This document shows, in pieces, positions 8,499-18,225 of a stretch of 64,000 bases of DNA. The number at the start of each line of letters is the position of its first letter. The first letter of the stretch is position 1. The DNA is from Shimazuella soli (lineage in GTDB: Bacteria > Bacillota > Bacilli > Thermoactinomycetales > Thermoactinomycetaceae). The DNA is taken from NCBI RefSeq assembly GCF_022511585.1, contig NZ_JAKWBN010000002.1:644205-708204 (forward strand), read 5' to 3'. Under the pieces are notes generated by a model. The model did no database searches. It was not told the DNA's origin and saw only the letters and a list, made by a program, of their open reading frames with translations. The position numbers and the translations under genes were made by a program.

Positions 8499-8986
8499 AG
8501 GTAGCTGTTTATCCAGGTAGTTTTGATCCAATCACTTATGGTCATCTCGATATTTTAAAAAGAGGGGCTAAAATATTCGATAAAGTGATCGTGGCAGTGC
8601 TGATCAATTCAGCCAAACAACCTCTCTTTAGTGTAGAAGAAAGAAAGCAAATGATCACGGAAGCCATCAGTCAAACCGAGTATGGTGTACCAGTTGAAGT
8701 AGATAGTTTCGAGGGGCTATTGGTTGATTATTTACGAGATAAAGATATTCATGTCATACTTAGAGGCTTACGTGCTATTTCTGACTTTGAGTATGAACTG
8801 CAAATTGCTTCCATCAATCGAAAACTAGCTAATGATGTAGAGACAATATTTTTGATGACCAATAACATGCACTCCTTTATCAGTTCAGGAAGTGTAAAAG
8901 AAATTGCCAAATACGGAGGTGATGTTACGGATTTAGTACCTTCTCATGTAGTAACTGCTCTAAGAGAAAAAGCAGATTACGTTTAA
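8495..8986 (+). CDS. coaD: Phosphopantetheine adenylyltransferase
   Basis: Fourth step of coenzyme A synthesis: 4'-phosphopantetheine plus ATP gives dephospho-CoA. 163 residues, the standard length. The nucleotidyltransferase signature [13 protein letters not shown] holds the TxGH motif and the C-terminal part carries [10 protein letters not shown] (SxxxR/K-like region). AGGGAG precedes ATG 8495. Overlaps rsmD by four bases at its start and the convergent ylbJ by four bases at its end. Coenzyme A is also the donor for activation of all carrier proteins in this window. Confidence 0.96.
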   Translation: MKVAVYPGSFDPITYGHLDILKRGAKIFDKVIVAVLINSAKQPLFSVEERKQMITEAISQTEYGVPVEVDSFEGLLVDYLRDKDIHVILRGLRAISDFEYELQIASINRKLANDVETIFLMTNNMHSFISSGSVKEIAKYGGDVTDLVPSHVVTALREKADYV

Positions 8987-10206
8987 ACCAGAAAATTATC
9001 TTGTTGTTTCTGTATACGCTTCAGCAAATAGAACAGCCAAAGGGATAGGGCAACAAGACTAAAAACTTGCAAGTAAGACCACCAGTGCATAGGATTGTGT
9101 GTGATGCCAGTTGTCCAGGCAGGTGCAATCGGTTGTAAGCTAGGTTGGAATAACTTCCAAAAAATGAAAGTTAAGAAAAAAGCTAATATAGCATGTAGTA
9201 TTCTCGCGAAGAAATATGGACGATAGCGAATATCACTTTTACTCAAGACACTTGCGACTTGTGCATGAATAGACAAACCATTCCAGCCGAGAAAAAGACT
9301 GACAAATGCCAGTTGTACAAGCAGTGAAACGTTTGAGGTGTATTCGCTGATCATTTGAGAACCAATGGTCATCTCCAGTATTCCGGCAACTAATGGAATG
9401 GATATTATATCGGAAAGATGAAGCAATTGTAGGATCGGTTGTAAAATAGAGGCTAATAATGCTGTAATTCCAACATACGTAAAAACATGAATCAAAACAG
9501 AAAAGATAATAACAAAACCACCGATCATGAGTAGTGTTTGTACAGCAGAAGTAACTGCTTCACCAAGCATCTGACCGATTGGTCTTCCATCTGCTATTCT
9601 AGCATGATGCATGGCGGAAAAAGCTCTGATGAAGCGTTTGCCACCGTGATTAGCAGAGGGTGTTAGCCGTTTTTCTCTTGCGTGAAAACGCATAAGGAAG
9701 GCAACAATAAAACAACTTACATAATGCACTACTGCTAGGATCATACCCACTGAAGGATTTTCAAAAAAACCGATTGCAATTGCTCCGAAAATAAATAGTG
9801 GTCCTGCAGTACAAGCAAAAGAGACAAGTCGTTCTCCTTCTTCTTTTGTGATTAAGTTTTGTTCTCTTAGTCGAGTAGTGAGCTTGGCTCCCATGGGATT
9901 TCCTGAGATGAGGGCAACCGCCATAACAAATCCACCAGAACCAGGTACACGAAATAAGGGACGCATAAAAGGTTCAAAGAATACACCTAACAAGTGGACA
10001 ACCCCAAAACCCATCATAAGCTCTGCAGTAATAAAGAAGGGTAGCATTGCAGGAAAAACAACATCCCACCATATTTTTAACCCACGTAAAGAGGCTTTAA
10101 ACGCAATTTCGGGATAGAATACTAGCGTAACCGCAAATAATAGAGCAAACATACCTAAGAATAAAGTTTTTGATTGACTTTGAAGGCGATGGGAGAACAT
10201 TGCCAT
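8983..10206 (-). CDS. ylbJ: Sporulation integral membrane protein YlbJ
   Basis: Polytopic membrane protein of 407 residues, needed for spore cortex formation in B. subtilis, where the protein has about the same length. About eight to ten hydrophobic helices are visible, with nucleoside-transporter-like gate motifs ([38 protein letters not shown]). The reading frame runs to a TTG at 10230, but ATG 10206 has TTAGGAG upstream and gives the expected length. Orientation opposite to coaD and ylbK is as in Bacillus. The stop overlaps that of coaD. Confidence 0.9.
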   Translation of the reverse strand: MAMFSHRLQSQSKTLFLGMFALLFAVTLVFYPEIAFKASLRGLKIWWDVVFPAMLPFFITAELMMGFGVVHLLGVFFEPFMRPLFRVPGSGGFVMAVALISGNPMGAKLTTRLREQNLITKEEGERLVSFACTAGPLFIFGAIAIGFFENPSVGMILAVVHYVSCFIVAFLMRFHAREKRLTPSANHGGKRFIRAFSAMHHARIADGRPIGQMLGEAVTSAVQTLLMIGGFVIIFSVLIHVFTYVGITALLASILQPILQLLHLSDIISIPLVAGILEMTIGSQMISEYTSNVSLLVQLAFVSLFLGWNGLSIHAQVASVLSKSDIRYRPYFFARILHAILAFFLTFIFWKLFQPSLQPIAPAWTTGITHNPMHWWSYLQVFSLVALSLWLFYLLKRIQKQQDNFLV

Positions 10207-10403
10207 ACTGTAGTTCGCTCCTAACTTCAATTGTAACGTTACTTTATCGTACGCGGTTGTCCTACAGAATATGAGTTGTTCGAAAACAGTTTCATGGTTA
10301 TAGTGAGACTTAAAACCGAATATTTTTCCACGGATTGGTAATCAAACGAAGTAGGTTAGTTTTTCTGGTTTTTTATTGAAGTTTTCAAGCGTGGGGTGAT
10401 TTG

Positions 10404-11198
10404 GTGGGTAGGCCTAAAGTAGGGATAGCATTAAGTGCCGGAGCAGCTAGAGGATTTGCGCATCTAGGTGTCTTGCAAGTTTTAAAAGAAGCAAATGTTA
10501 CAATTGATTACATTGCAGGAAGCAGTATGGGAAGTTTTGTAGGTGCACTTTATTCCAATGGATTAGATTTAGAGATGGTAAAACATCTTGCTATTCATTT
10601 AAAACGAAAACACTGGGTAGATGTTACACTCCCTGGATTAGGATTTATTACAGGTGATAAGATGCAGGCCTTGACAAGACTCTTAACGCATCATAAAAAT
10701 TTAGAAGATCTACCAATACCACTTGCAGTAGTAACCACAGATTTACTAAAAGGGGAAAAGTTAGTTTTTCGAACAGGTCCTGTAGCTGACGCTGTTCGCG
10801 CGAGTATTTCCGTACCGGGTATTTTTGAACCGGTTCCTTATGGGGATAAGTTGTTAGTCGATGGTGGTGTAGCAGATCGTTTGCCTATTTCTGTTGTTCG
10901 TGACATGGGAGCAGATTTTGTTATTGCTGTTGATGTGTTATCCAAATCACATGATGTACAAGTTAAAAACATTTTCGATGTGATTACACAAGCAATTACA
11001 ATCATGGAGCGTCAAATTTTAGAACAACAAGATCTAGCTGCAGATTTTCTTGTTTTACCAGAAGTAGGCGACATTGCTCCAACTGCATTTCATCGAGTAG
11101 AAGAATGTATACGTCGTGGGAAACGAGCTATTCATCCTTATTTGACAGATTTACTAGATAAGCTAGCCAATTGGCAAGGGGAGAACAAACATGAGTGA
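10404..11198 (+). CDS. ylbK: Patatin-like phospholipase YlbK
   Basis: Predicted serine acyl hydrolase of the patatin/RssA family, 264 residues. The oxyanion motif SAGAARGFAHLG is near residue 11, the nucleophile elbow GSSMG near residue 43 and the catalytic Asp in DGGVADRLP near residue 155, so the Ser-Asp dyad is intact. TTG 10401 and GTG 10404 are both possible; the second has the better spacing to GGGGTGAT. The end overlaps ylbL by eight bases. Substrate unknown. Confidence 0.9.
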   Translation: MGRPKVGIALSAGAARGFAHLGVLQVLKEANVTIDYIAGSSMGSFVGALYSNGLDLEMVKHLAIHLKRKHWVDVTLPGLGFITGDKMQALTRLLTHHKNLEDLPIPLAVVTTDLLKGEKLVFRTGPVADAVRASISVPGIFEPVPYGDKLLVDGGVADRLPISVVRDMGADFVIAVDVLSKSHDVQVKNIFDVITQAITIMERQILEQQDLAADFLVLPEVGDIAPTAFHRVEECIRRGKRAIHPYLTDLLDKLANWQGENKHE

Positions 11199-12231
11199 AA
11201 CATCTAGTAACAAACAAGCGATCCGATTATTATGGCTTTCTATATTACTTTTAATCATTGGCATTTGCTTTCTTATTCATGTTCCCTACTATGCAATGCA
11301 ACCTGGAGATGCGATTGATACAGGGACAGTAATTTCAGTTGATGGAGGTTATACGAAAAAAGCAGGTGACTTTTTTTTAACAACCGTTGCGATGAAACAA
11401 GCTAATGTGTTTGATTATCTGTTAGCAAAAGTGAATAAAAAAATAGAGTTAGTACCTGTAAAAGAAGTATTAGCTGAGGATGAAAACGATAAACAGTATG
11501 AACAACAACAAGTCGAGAATATGTTAGAATCCCAACATAGTGCTGTTATTGCTGCTTTTCATCAATCTAAAAAGCCTTATCGTGTTACATACAAAGGAAT
11601 AGAAGTTTTAGGAGTAACTCCAGGAGCAAAAAATCATCTGAAAAATGGTGATATCATTCAATCCATCGATGGAAAAGCCACACTTACAACGCATCAGTTG
11701 ATGGACTTGTTTAGAACAAAGAAGGCCGGGGATAAGGTAAGTATAGGAGTACTTCGAGCGAATAAAAAAGTAACGGAACAAGCAACTTTGATTTCACTGG
11801 ATACTGGCAACAATAAAGTAAAGCGAGTTGGACTCGGTTTTCTTCCAATGGATCGTTTGCTTTCTTTGACCTCTAATCCAAAAGTAAATTTCAAAACAAA
11901 TAATATTGGTGGGCCATCTGCAGGTCTCATGTTTACATTAGAAATCTTAAATCAGTTGACACCAAAAGATTTAACTCACGGTTACGAAATAGCTGGAACA
12001 GGAACGATTTCCCCAACAGGTGCAGTAGGGCAAATCGGTGGTATCCAGCATAAAATCGCAGCAGCGATGGAAAAAAATGCTACGATATTCTTTACCCCAA
12101 AAGATATTTATGAGGGTGACGATAATGAAGCGATTGCCAAAAAGACAGCAAAAGAATTAGGAGCAAATATGAAAATCGTTCCTGTAGCTACGCTTCAAGA
12201 GGCGATCGATTATTTAAATAAATTGAAGTAG
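11191..12231 (+). CDS. ylbL: PDZ-Lon membrane protease YlbL/SepM-like
   Basis: Membrane-anchored S16 (Lon-type) peptidase, 346 residues. A transmembrane segment covers about residues 10-32, a PDZ domain about 120-205 (GIEVLGVTPGAKNHLKNGD), and the Lon proteolytic domain about 220-346. The catalytic Ser is in IGGPSAGLMF and Lys in GGIQHKIAAA. The Bacillus orthologue YlbL has a part in checkpoint release and the streptococcal one, SepM, processes a signal peptide; the substrate here is unknown. Overlap with ylbK suggests one transcript. Confidence 0.92.
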   Translation: MSETSSNKQAIRLLWLSILLLIIGICFLIHVPYYAMQPGDAIDTGTVISVDGGYTKKAGDFFLTTVAMKQANVFDYLLAKVNKKIELVPVKEVLAEDENDKQYEQQQVENMLESQHSAVIAAFHQSKKPYRVTYKGIEVLGVTPGAKNHLKNGDIIQSIDGKATLTTHQLMDLFRTKKAGDKVSIGVLRANKKVTEQATLISLDTGNNKVKRVGLGFLPMDRLLSLTSNPKVNFKTNNIGGPSAGLMFTLEILNQLTPKDLTHGYEIAGTGTISPTGAVGQIGGIQHKIAAAMEKNATIFFTPKDIYEGDDNEAIAKKTAKELGANMKIVPVATLQEAIDYLNKLK

Positions 12232-12238
12232 ATAATGG

Positions 12239-12282
12239 AAAAACAACTATCTCATTTATTTGGTGTAGAGATAGTTGTTTTT
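12239..12282 (+). terminator. Terminator after ylbL
   Basis: Fifteen-base inverted repeat AAAAACAACTATCTC / GAGATAGTTGTTTTT. Confidence 0.92.
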
Positions 12283-12387
12283 ATTGTATCTTTGGATTTT
12301 CTATAGAAAATCACTCTTAATTAGAAGAGATAATGGGCAAGATACAAGTATGTTTTCCACAAGCAAAGATGTGTAAAGATAAATAGG

Positions 12388-12417
12388 TTGACACCTAAAT
12401 TTAATTTCTCGTATAAT
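12388..12417 (+). promoter_or_regulatory. Sigma-A promoter of yceD-rpmF
   Basis: Consensus hexamers TTGACA (12388-12393) and TATAAT (12412-12417) with 18 bases between. The start point would be near 12424, giving a very short leader that supports the TTG start at 12441. Confidence 0.85.
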
Positions 12418-12440
12418 TCACCTGTTAGGGAGTGGGCATA

Positions 12441-12968
12441 TTGATCATTACAATAAACCAAATAAATCAAACAGCAGATGGTGTCTATCCTTTTCAGGGC
12501 AAGGTTTATTTGGAAGATTTAGTGGAAGAAGAGCCAAATATTGTGAAATTGGAACCGATTCAGGTAGAAGGAGAAGCAAGCAGGTTGGACTCCCATCTTT
12601 ACCAGGTTTCAGCAAAGCAAAAATGTGTTGGGAAATTAATCTGTTCCAGATGTCTAACGACTTTTCCTACCTCATTGGAATCCTCTTGGTTCGAGAAGTT
12701 TACAGATAAGAAGGAATTGGCCATAGACACAGAAGAAGAGACTATTCACCTTCTTATAGACGGACAAATTGAGCTTGAGCTGTTTGTTAGAGAACAATTG
12801 GTGATCCATCTTCCCTATGCCCCATTGTGTAAACCTGATTGTGCAGGTCTTTGTCCGGAATGTGGGGCAAACAAAAATGAGAAATCTTGTGATTGTAATA
12901 CAGAGCGGATTGATCCGAGGCTTGCGAAGTTACAAGATTTGCTTGAAGATAAAGATTCTGTATCCTAG
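12441..12968 (+). CDS. YceD family protein (DUF177)
   Basis: 175-residue DUF177/YceD protein (YlbN in Bacillus), nearly always encoded directly upstream of rpmF and linked to 23S rRNA or ribosome metabolism. It carries paired cysteines that look metal-binding: CxxC in KLICSRCL and C-x3-C-x4-C-x2-C in CKPDCAGLCPEC. TTG 12441 is preferred over the in-frame GTG 12432 because AGGGAGTGGG lies at a normal distance only from the former. In Bacillus ylbM (tmcAL) lies upstream; it is absent here. Confidence 0.88.
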   Translation: MIITINQINQTADGVYPFQGKVYLEDLVEEEPNIVKLEPIQVEGEASRLDSHLYQVSAKQKCVGKLICSRCLTTFPTSLESSWFEKFTDKKELAIDTEEETIHLLIDGQIELELFVREQLVIHLPYAPLCKPDCAGLCPECGANKNEKSCDCNTERIDPRLAKLQDLLEDKDSVS

Positions 12969-12988
12969 CACTCTTTTTAGATTTGTAG

Positions 12989-13265
12989 TATAATGGTTCG
13001 CGAACCTTTCGATGTAGGAAACCCATATTCATTTCCTCTTCTTATGGGCGGAACATGTAGAAGGCTGAAAGACACCGTTTAGTGATAGCATTATGATCAC
13101 AAGCGGAAAACGGTTAAAACAGCACAAAGAGGTCAATAGTGCTGCTTGCATATAGTGAGCAGGGTTACTGTCTGATAACCATACGTGGTCGTTTTTAGAA
13201 CCATAAACCCATTGCTTTAGCTTTGGGTATCATGACATTAGTTTTTCTTAGGAGGTGACATTCCC
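12989..13265 (+). ncRNA. Candidate structured leader RNA of rpmF
   Basis: About 275 bases without a gene between yceD and rpmF. A -10-like TATAAT sits at 12989-12994. ATGGTTC (12993-12999) is exactly complementary to GAACCAT (13198-13204), enclosing nested hairpins: CCCAT/ATGGG (13021-13050 area), ACCGTTT/AAACGGT containing GTGAT/ATCAC (13074-13113 area), CAGCAC/GTGCTG (13119-13144 area) and GGTTA/TAACC (13163-13181 area). A further ACCCA/TGGGT hairpin precedes the ribosome binding site. It does not match T-box, RNase P, TPP, lysine, cobalamin or glmS elements by eye. Could be a ribosomal protein leader or an independent small RNA. Confidence 0.45.
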
Positions 13266-13448
13266 ATGGCAGTACCTTTTCGTCGTACATCCAAAACACG
13301 TAAAAGATTGCGTCGTACACACTTCAAATTAACCGTAGCAGGTATGGCTACTTGTGAAAAGTGCGGGTCAGCTAAATTAGCTCACCATGTTTGCAAAGAG
13401 TGTGGACATTACAAAGGCGCAGAAGTTGAAGGCGTAGTAAGCCAATAA
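13266..13448 (+). CDS. rpmF: 50S ribosomal protein L32
   Basis: Zinc-ribbon form of L32, 60 residues. It begins [16 protein letters not shown] and has the two cysteine pairs CEKCG and CKECG that bind zinc in the C+ version of the protein. AGGAGGTGA lies just upstream of ATG 13266. A strong terminator follows. Confidence 0.97.
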   Translation: MAVPFRRTSKTRKRLRRTHFKLTVAGMATCEKCGSAKLAHHVCKECGHYKGAEVEGVVSQ

Positions 13449-13474
13449 AAAGTCGGTGATACCGGCTTTTTTTT
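13447..13474 (+). terminator. Terminator after rpmF
   Basis: AGTCGGT/ACCGGCT stem with a three-base loop followed by eight T. Confidence 0.92.
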
Positions 13475-13535
13475 GTAGGACGTCATACATATATTCAAAA
13501 TGGAGAAGAAAATGGTATACTTTCTTTCTTTGTGA

Positions 13536-13564
13536 TTGCCAACAGAAATCATTTTTTGTATACT
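13536..13564 (+). promoter_or_regulatory. Sigma-A promoter of the fapR operon
   Basis: TTGCCA (13536-13541) and TATACT (13559-13564) with exactly 17 bases between them, directly followed by the FapR operator. Confidence 0.8.
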
Positions 13565-13567
13565 AAT

Positions 13568-13584
13568 TTAGTACTTGGTACTAG
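13568..13584 (+). promoter_or_regulatory. FapR operator
   Basis: Imperfect palindrome TTAGTACTTGGTACTAG, closely matching the conserved FapR box (TTAGTACCTGATACTAA in Bacillus). It lies four bases after the -10, over the expected transcription start. FapR bound here would block the operon until malonyl-CoA or malonyl-ACP releases it; this is established for Bacillus and inferred here. Confidence 0.88.
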
Positions 13585-13615
13585 AATGTGGTCATAAAAA
13601 GGGGCTGGTTCCGTC

Positions 13616-14170
13616 ATGCGCCTGTCCAAAAAAATGCGTCAATCTCGATTGGTTCAATCATTTCAAGAAAATCCTTTCTTGACAGATGAAGAAGTAGCCA
13701 AGCAATGTCAAGTCAGTATTCAAACCATTCGTTTAGACCGTATGGAGCTCGGTATCCCTGAGATGCGAGAACGTTTAAAGCATATGGCAGAAAAAAGTTT
13801 TGATGAAGTGCGGTCTTTATCTCCAGAAGAAGTGATTGGAGAAGTGGTTTCGCTCGAACTGGACCAAAGTGGGGTTTCGGTGTTAGAAATCAGTGAAGAC
13901 CATGTGTTTGAACGAAATCAGATCGCACGAGGGCATTATTTATTTGCGCAGGCGAATTCTCTAGCTGTTGCAATTGTAAATGCAGATCTTGTACTAACAC
14001 GATCAGCAGCTATTCGCTTTGTTCGCCCAGTTAAATTAGGAGAGAAATGTATAGCACATGCAAAAGTGGTGCAAAAACAACCATCACGTTTTCAAGTGGA
14101 TGTAGAAACAAAAGTGCTTGATGATATGGTTTTTCAGGGAGTGTTTGATGTATACCGTGCAACCAACTGA
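13616..14170 (+). CDS. fapR: Fatty acid and phospholipid synthesis repressor FapR
   Basis: Malonyl-CoA-sensing transcription repressor, 184 residues. The N-terminal helix-turn-helix (LTDEEVAKQCQVSIQTIRLDR, about residues 22-42) joins via a linker helix to a hot-dog fold thioesterase-like effector domain (about residues 75-184) that binds malonyl-CoA. It heads the fatty acid operon and an operator for it lies in its own promoter, so it should be autoregulated. It ends 13 bases before plsX. Confidence 0.96.
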   Translation: MRLSKKMRQSRLVQSFQENPFLTDEEVAKQCQVSIQTIRLDRMELGIPEMRERLKHMAEKSFDEVRSLSPEEVIGEVVSLELDQSGVSVLEISEDHVFERNQIARGHYLFAQANSLAVAIVNADLVLTRSAAIRFVRPVKLGEKCIAHAKVVQKQPSRFQVDVETKVLDDMVFQGVFDVYRATN

Positions 14171-14183
14171 AAGGAGTTCGCTT

Positions 14184-15185
14184 ATGCGAATCGCATTAGA
14201 TGCACATGGTGGAGATGATGCACCAAACTCAGTTGTAGAAGGATTAAAGCTCGCTGCAAAAAAGTGGCCTGATACTTCTTTTATTCTTATTGGTACAGAT
14301 GATTCGTTACTTCTTGGTAACAATCTTCCAAATATACAGTTTCATAAAGTTTCAGAAATAATATCACCAGATGATGAACCAGTTAAGTCCGTTCGTAAAA
14401 AACGAGATTCTTCGATGGTTGTCGGTTGTCAAATGGTGAAGACTGGTATGGCAGACGCGTTTATCAGCGCTGGTAATACAGGAGCACTCATGGCAGCTGG
14501 ATTGTTTTACACTGGTCGAATGAAAGGCGTGGATCGTCCAGCACTTTCTCCAGTATTTCCTACCTTGCAAGATAAGGGTATCTTGGTGTTGGATGTCGGG
14601 GCAAATCCAGAAGCTAAAGCGAATCATTTGCACCAATATGCTCTTCTTGGAAGCCTTTATGCTAAATATGTCCAAGGAATAGGAATCCCAAAAGTTGGCT
14701 TGTTGAACATAGGGGCAGAGAATGGAAAAGGTACTGCGTTGACCAAAGAAGCATTTGATTTGTTGCAAGACGATGATCGTCTTCAGTTTGTAGGGAATGT
14801 AGAAGCAAGAGAAGTCCTTTATCGTCCTTGTGATGTGTTAATCTGTGACGGTTTTAGTGGCAATATCCTTTTAAAGGGAACAGAAGGTGTTGCCAAAGTT
14901 TTGTTTGATCGACTAAAAGATATATTTACTAAAAATATTTTAACGAAATTAGCAGCAAGTCTATTATTGCCCCATTTAAAAACATTGAAGTCAGAAATGG
15001 ATTACAAAGAACATGGAGGGGCACCGTTGTTAGGATTATCAGGTGCGATTATAAAGGCACATGGCTCTTCTGATGAGACTGCTATTTTCCATGCAATCCG
15101 ACAGGCTCGTCTTTTTGCTGAAGGTAATGTCATCAAACAAATGGAATCACATTTACACCCTACAGAAGGGAATGTGGGAAGATGA
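14184..15185 (+). CDS. plsX: Phosphate acyltransferase PlsX
   Basis: Converts acyl-ACP and phosphate to acyl-phosphate, the acyl donor for PlsY in phospholipid synthesis; peripheral membrane protein. 333 residues from ATG 14184 (AAGGAG upstream), beginning [13 protein letters not shown], the family N-terminus. Other family blocks include [22 protein letters not shown] and [14 protein letters not shown]. Its stop overlaps the fabH start by four bases. Confidence 0.96.
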   Translation: MRIALDAHGGDDAPNSVVEGLKLAAKKWPDTSFILIGTDDSLLLGNNLPNIQFHKVSEIISPDDEPVKSVRKKRDSSMVVGCQMVKTGMADAFISAGNTGALMAAGLFYTGRMKGVDRPALSPVFPTLQDKGILVLDVGANPEAKANHLHQYALLGSLYAKYVQGIGIPKVGLLNIGAENGKGTALTKEAFDLLQDDDRLQFVGNVEAREVLYRPCDVLICDGFSGNILLKGTEGVAKVLFDRLKDIFTKNILTKLAASLLLPHLKTLKSEMDYKEHGGAPLLGLSGAIIKAHGSSDETAIFHAIRQARLFAEGNVIKQMESHLHPTEGNVGR

Positions 15186-16177
15186 GAAGCGTAGGTATTA
15201 TAGGCACAGGTGCGTATTTGCCTGAGAGGCGCCTGACAAACTCTGATTTAGAAAAGATGGTGGATACTAGTGATGAATGGATCACTTCACGCACTGGTAT
15301 CAAAGAGAGAAGAATCGCGGCAGAAGATGAGGCATCATCAGATCTAGCTGTCAAAGCTGCTAAACAAGCGATGGAAAATGCTGGTATTACTGCGGATCAA
15401 GTAGATTTGATCATTGTCGCTACTGTGACACCTGATATGTCTTTTCCAGCCACTGCATGCCTTGTTCAAGAACAGATAGGAGCACCAAAAGCAGCTACTT
15501 TTGATTTATCTGCTGCTTGTACTGGCTTTATTTATGGAATCTCTACTGCAGCACAGTTTATTGCTACAGGAACTTATCAACATGCATTGGTTATTGGGGT
15601 AGAATGTCTCTCTCGGATTGTAGACTGGACAGATCGCAATACTTGCGTATTGTTTGGAGATGGGGCAGGTGCCGCAGTTTTGGGACCAGTAAAAGAAGGA
15701 TATGGATTTCAATCTTTCGAACTAGGCGGAGATGGCAGTGGGAAAGATCTACTTAAAGTGGCAGCTGGTGGCTCTCGTTTACCTGCATCGGAAAATACAG
15801 TAGCAAATAGTTTACACACTCTCTATATGAACGGGAGAGAAGTGTTTAAATTTGCCGTTCGTGTTATGACATCTGCTTCGGATGTAGCATTAGAAAAGGC
15901 AAATCTCTCGTTTGAAGACATTGATTTATTTGTCCCTCACCAAGCAAATTTGCGAATTATTGATGCAGCAATGAAGCGATATGGTCTACCAGATGAAAAA
16001 GTAGTGGTTAACCTAGATCGTTATGGCAACATGTCATCTGCATCTATTCCAGTAGCCCTTCATGAGGCGATAGAAGAAGGTAGAGTTTCAGATGGGGATA
16101 CCCTTGTGCTCTGTGGATTTGGTGGAGGACTCACATGGGGTGCCACCGTGCTAAACTGGGGAGGAGCTATAAAATAA
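15182..16177 (+). CDS. fabH: Beta-ketoacyl-ACP synthase III
   Basis: Starts fatty acid synthesis by condensing acetyl- or branched acyl-CoA with malonyl-ACP. 331 residues with the full Cys-His-Asn triad: Cys113 in [10 protein letters not shown], His in VPHQANLRI and Asn in [10 protein letters not shown]. In B. subtilis fabH lies elsewhere; here fabH and fabF are both inside the fapR operon. A branched primer preference would suit a Bacillales member but cannot be read from sequence. Confidence 0.95.
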   Translation: MRSVGIIGTGAYLPERRLTNSDLEKMVDTSDEWITSRTGIKERRIAAEDEASSDLAVKAAKQAMENAGITADQVDLIIVATVTPDMSFPATACLVQEQIGAPKAATFDLSAACTGFIYGISTAAQFIATGTYQHALVIGVECLSRIVDWTDRNTCVLFGDGAGAAVLGPVKEGYGFQSFELGGDGSGKDLLKVAAGGSRLPASENTVANSLHTLYMNGREVFKFAVRVMTSASDVALEKANLSFEDIDLFVPHQANLRIIDAAMKRYGLPDEKVVVNLDRYGNMSSASIPVALHEAIEEGRVSDGDTLVLCGFGGGLTWGATVLNWGGAIK

Positions 16178-17139
16178 TGAGTAAAATAGCCTTGCTTTTT
16201 CCTGGACAAGGTTCCCAAAAAGTAGGGATGGGGAAAGAAGCTTTTGATCAATCGGAAGATGCAAAAAAGGTATTTGAGTCAGCGGATCAAGCGTTAAACT
16301 TCTCTTTATCAGATATTATTTTTCAAGGGCCAGAAGAAGAATTAAAACTAACCTATCATACACAACCAGCTCTGTTAACTACTAGTATTGCTCTCTATCG
16401 TTGGTTGCAATCCAAAATAGAGATCAAACCTGCATTTGTTGCTGGTCATAGTCTAGGAGAATATGCTGCTTTGGTTGCGGCGGATTCCTTATCCTTTGAA
16501 GATGCAGTCTCTGCTGTATATCAACGCGGTTTATACATGGATCAAGCAGTACCGGCTGGAGTAGGGGCAATGTCAGCAATCTTAAATTTAGATCGTGATG
16601 TATTGGATCAAATTTGCGAAGAGGTTTCTACACCTGAAAATGTCGTCCAAGCTGCTAATTATAATTGTCCAGGACAGATTGTTATTTCTGGACATGCAGA
16701 AGCAGTAAAGATAGCTGGTGAGAAGGCTTTAGAGGCTGGAGCTAGAAAAGTTGTTCCTCTGTCTGTCAGTGGGCCTTTCCACTCTTCTCTCATGCAGCCG
16801 GCAGCAGAGCATTTGCAGGAGAAATTTTCAACGTATGCTTTCCATGATGCGAAGATCCCAGTTATAGCAAATGTTACTGCTAGACCTGTCACAAAAGCTG
16901 CTGATATACAAACATCCCTTGTTCGACAAGTGGCTTCACCCGTTTTGTGGGAAGATACGATTCGATATCTGCTTCAAGAAGGAGTCGATACTTTCATTGA
17001 AGTAGGATCAGGATCAGTACTTGCTGGATTAACCCGTAAAGTGGATCGCAAAGTGATGATGTTAAATGTTCAAGATCAAGCTTCATTGGAAAAGAGCCTT
17101 TCTCAGCTTGAAGGGAAAACGGAAGGAATGACGAGATAA
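16177..17139 (+). CDS. fabD: Malonyl-CoA:ACP transacylase
   Basis: Transfers malonyl from CoA to ACP. 320 residues from ATG 16177, which overlaps the fabH stop by one base (TAATG). The nucleophile is Ser92 in AGHSLGEYAALV, preceded by the N-terminal LFPGQGSQKVGMG block; His in GPFHSSLM completes the dyad. Confidence 0.96.
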   Translation: MSKIALLFPGQGSQKVGMGKEAFDQSEDAKKVFESADQALNFSLSDIIFQGPEEELKLTYHTQPALLTTSIALYRWLQSKIEIKPAFVAGHSLGEYAALVAADSLSFEDAVSAVYQRGLYMDQAVPAGVGAMSAILNLDRDVLDQICEEVSTPENVVQAANYNCPGQIVISGHAEAVKIAGEKALEAGARKVVPLSVSGPFHSSLMQPAAEHLQEKFSTYAFHDAKIPVIANVTARPVTKAADIQTSLVRQVASPVLWEDTIRYLLQEGVDTFIEVGSGSVLAGLTRKVDRKVMMLNVQDQASLEKSLSQLEGKTEGMTR

Positions 17140-17142
17140 GAG

Positions 17143-17886
17143 ATGCTAACAGGAAAAGTAGCTGTTGTCACAGGTGGTTCTAGAGGCATCGGACGATCCA
17201 TTGCTTTGGATTTGGCCAAAGAAGGAGCGAAAGTGGTCATTTTTTATGCAGGTAATCATGGGGCAGCAGAAGAAACGGTTTCGGCTATCACAGATCTGGG
17301 AGCAGAAGCAGCAGCATTTCAAGTAGATGTTGCCGATAGCGGGCAGGTTGATGATGCATTTAAACAAGTAGTAAAGCAATTTGGGCGAGTGGATATTTTG
17401 GTCAACAATGCTGGTATTACAAGAGATAATTTGTTGATGAGGATTAAAGAAGAGGACTGGGACCAAGTAGTAGACACTAACCTTAAAGGTGTTTTTCTCT
17501 GCTGTAAGGCTGTTGTTCGTCCCATGATGAAACAAAGAGGCGGTAGAATCATCAATATAAGCTCCGTAGTGGGTGTTTCAGGGAACGCTGGGCAAGCTAA
17601 CTATGTAGCAGCTAAAGCAGGAGTAATCGGGCTAACCAAAACAATGGCAAAAGAATTTGGTAGTCGGAATATTACTGTCAATGCAATTGCCCCAGGTTTT
17701 ATTCAAACAGATATGACTTCTGTTTTAGATGAAAAAGTAAAAGAGGCTACCCTTGCTTCTATTCCACTAGGTAGATTTGGAGTTGCAGAAGAAGTAGCAA
17801 ATGCAGTTTCTTTTCTAGCAAGCGATAAAGCGAGCTATATTACCGGCCAAACTCTCCATGTAGATGGAGGCATGGTACCAAATTAA
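17143..17886 (+). CDS. fabG: 3-oxoacyl-ACP reductase
   Basis: NADPH-dependent reduction of beta-ketoacyl-ACP, second step of elongation. Short-chain dehydrogenase of 247 residues with TGGSRGIG (10-17) for cofactor binding, NNAG (88-91), Ser140/141, and catalytic Tyr154 and Lys158 in YVAAK. It starts three bases after fabD. About 60 bases separate it from acpP. Confidence 0.97.
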   Translation: MLTGKVAVVTGGSRGIGRSIALDLAKEGAKVVIFYAGNHGAAEETVSAITDLGAEAAAFQVDVADSGQVDDAFKQVVKQFGRVDILVNNAGITRDNLLMRIKEEDWDQVVDTNLKGVFLCCKAVVRPMMKQRGGRIINISSVVGVSGNAGQANYVAAKAGVIGLTKTMAKEFGSRNITVNAIAPGFIQTDMTSVLDEKVKEATLASIPLGRFGVAEEVANAVSFLASDKASYITGQTLHVDGGMVPN

Positions 17887-17955
17887 GAAAATGGATGAGA
17901 AAGGTTTGCGTCTGAGCCTATCATTCAACTATACTACGATAGGGAGGTGAAGAGC

Positions 17956-18192
17956 ATGGCAGACACTTTAGAGCGTGTAACACAAATCATTGTAGAACGT
18001 CTAGATGTTGAAGCGGACGAGGTAACTTTAGAAGCATCCATTAAAGAAGATCTTGGCGCTGACTCCCTAGATGTTGTTGATTTGATTATGGAATTGGAAG
18101 ATGAATTTAACTTAACTATTGAAGAAGAAGATGCTGAAAAGATCAACACCGTTGGAGATATTGTTAATTATATTAGTGCGAAAGTCTCGTAA
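17956..18192 (+). CDS. acpP: Acyl carrier protein
   Basis: Carrier of growing fatty acyl chains, 78 residues, acidic. Ser37 in [10 protein letters not shown] is the phosphopantetheine site. ATG 17956 follows AGGGAGGTGA and is preferred over an in-frame GTG at 17947, which would place the ribosome binding site too close. Confidence 0.98.
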   Translation: MADTLERVTQIIVERLDVEADEVTLEASIKEDLGADSLDVVDLIMELEDEFNLTIEEEDAEKINTVGDIVNYISAKVS

Positions 18193-18198
18193 TTATAA

Positions 18199-18225
18199 GG
18201 TAAGTCCCGAATTTCGGGACTTACC
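18199..18225 (+). terminator. Perfect inverted repeat between acpP and fabF
   Basis: Thirteen-base arms GGTAAGTCCCGAA / TTCGGGACTTACC around one central T. No T-run follows, so it is more likely an mRNA-processing, stabilising or attenuating hairpin that lets acpP be expressed above fabF than a full terminator. Confidence 0.6.

Noticed and set aside
12989..13265. RNase P RNA, T-box, TPP, lysine, cobalamin or glmS element
   Set aside because: None of their invariant sequence blocks is present, so it was left as an unclassified structured RNA.
14364..14768. 134-codon open frame on the minus strand
   Set aside because: Antisense to plsX, with low-complexity composition and no ribosome binding site; plsX is certain.
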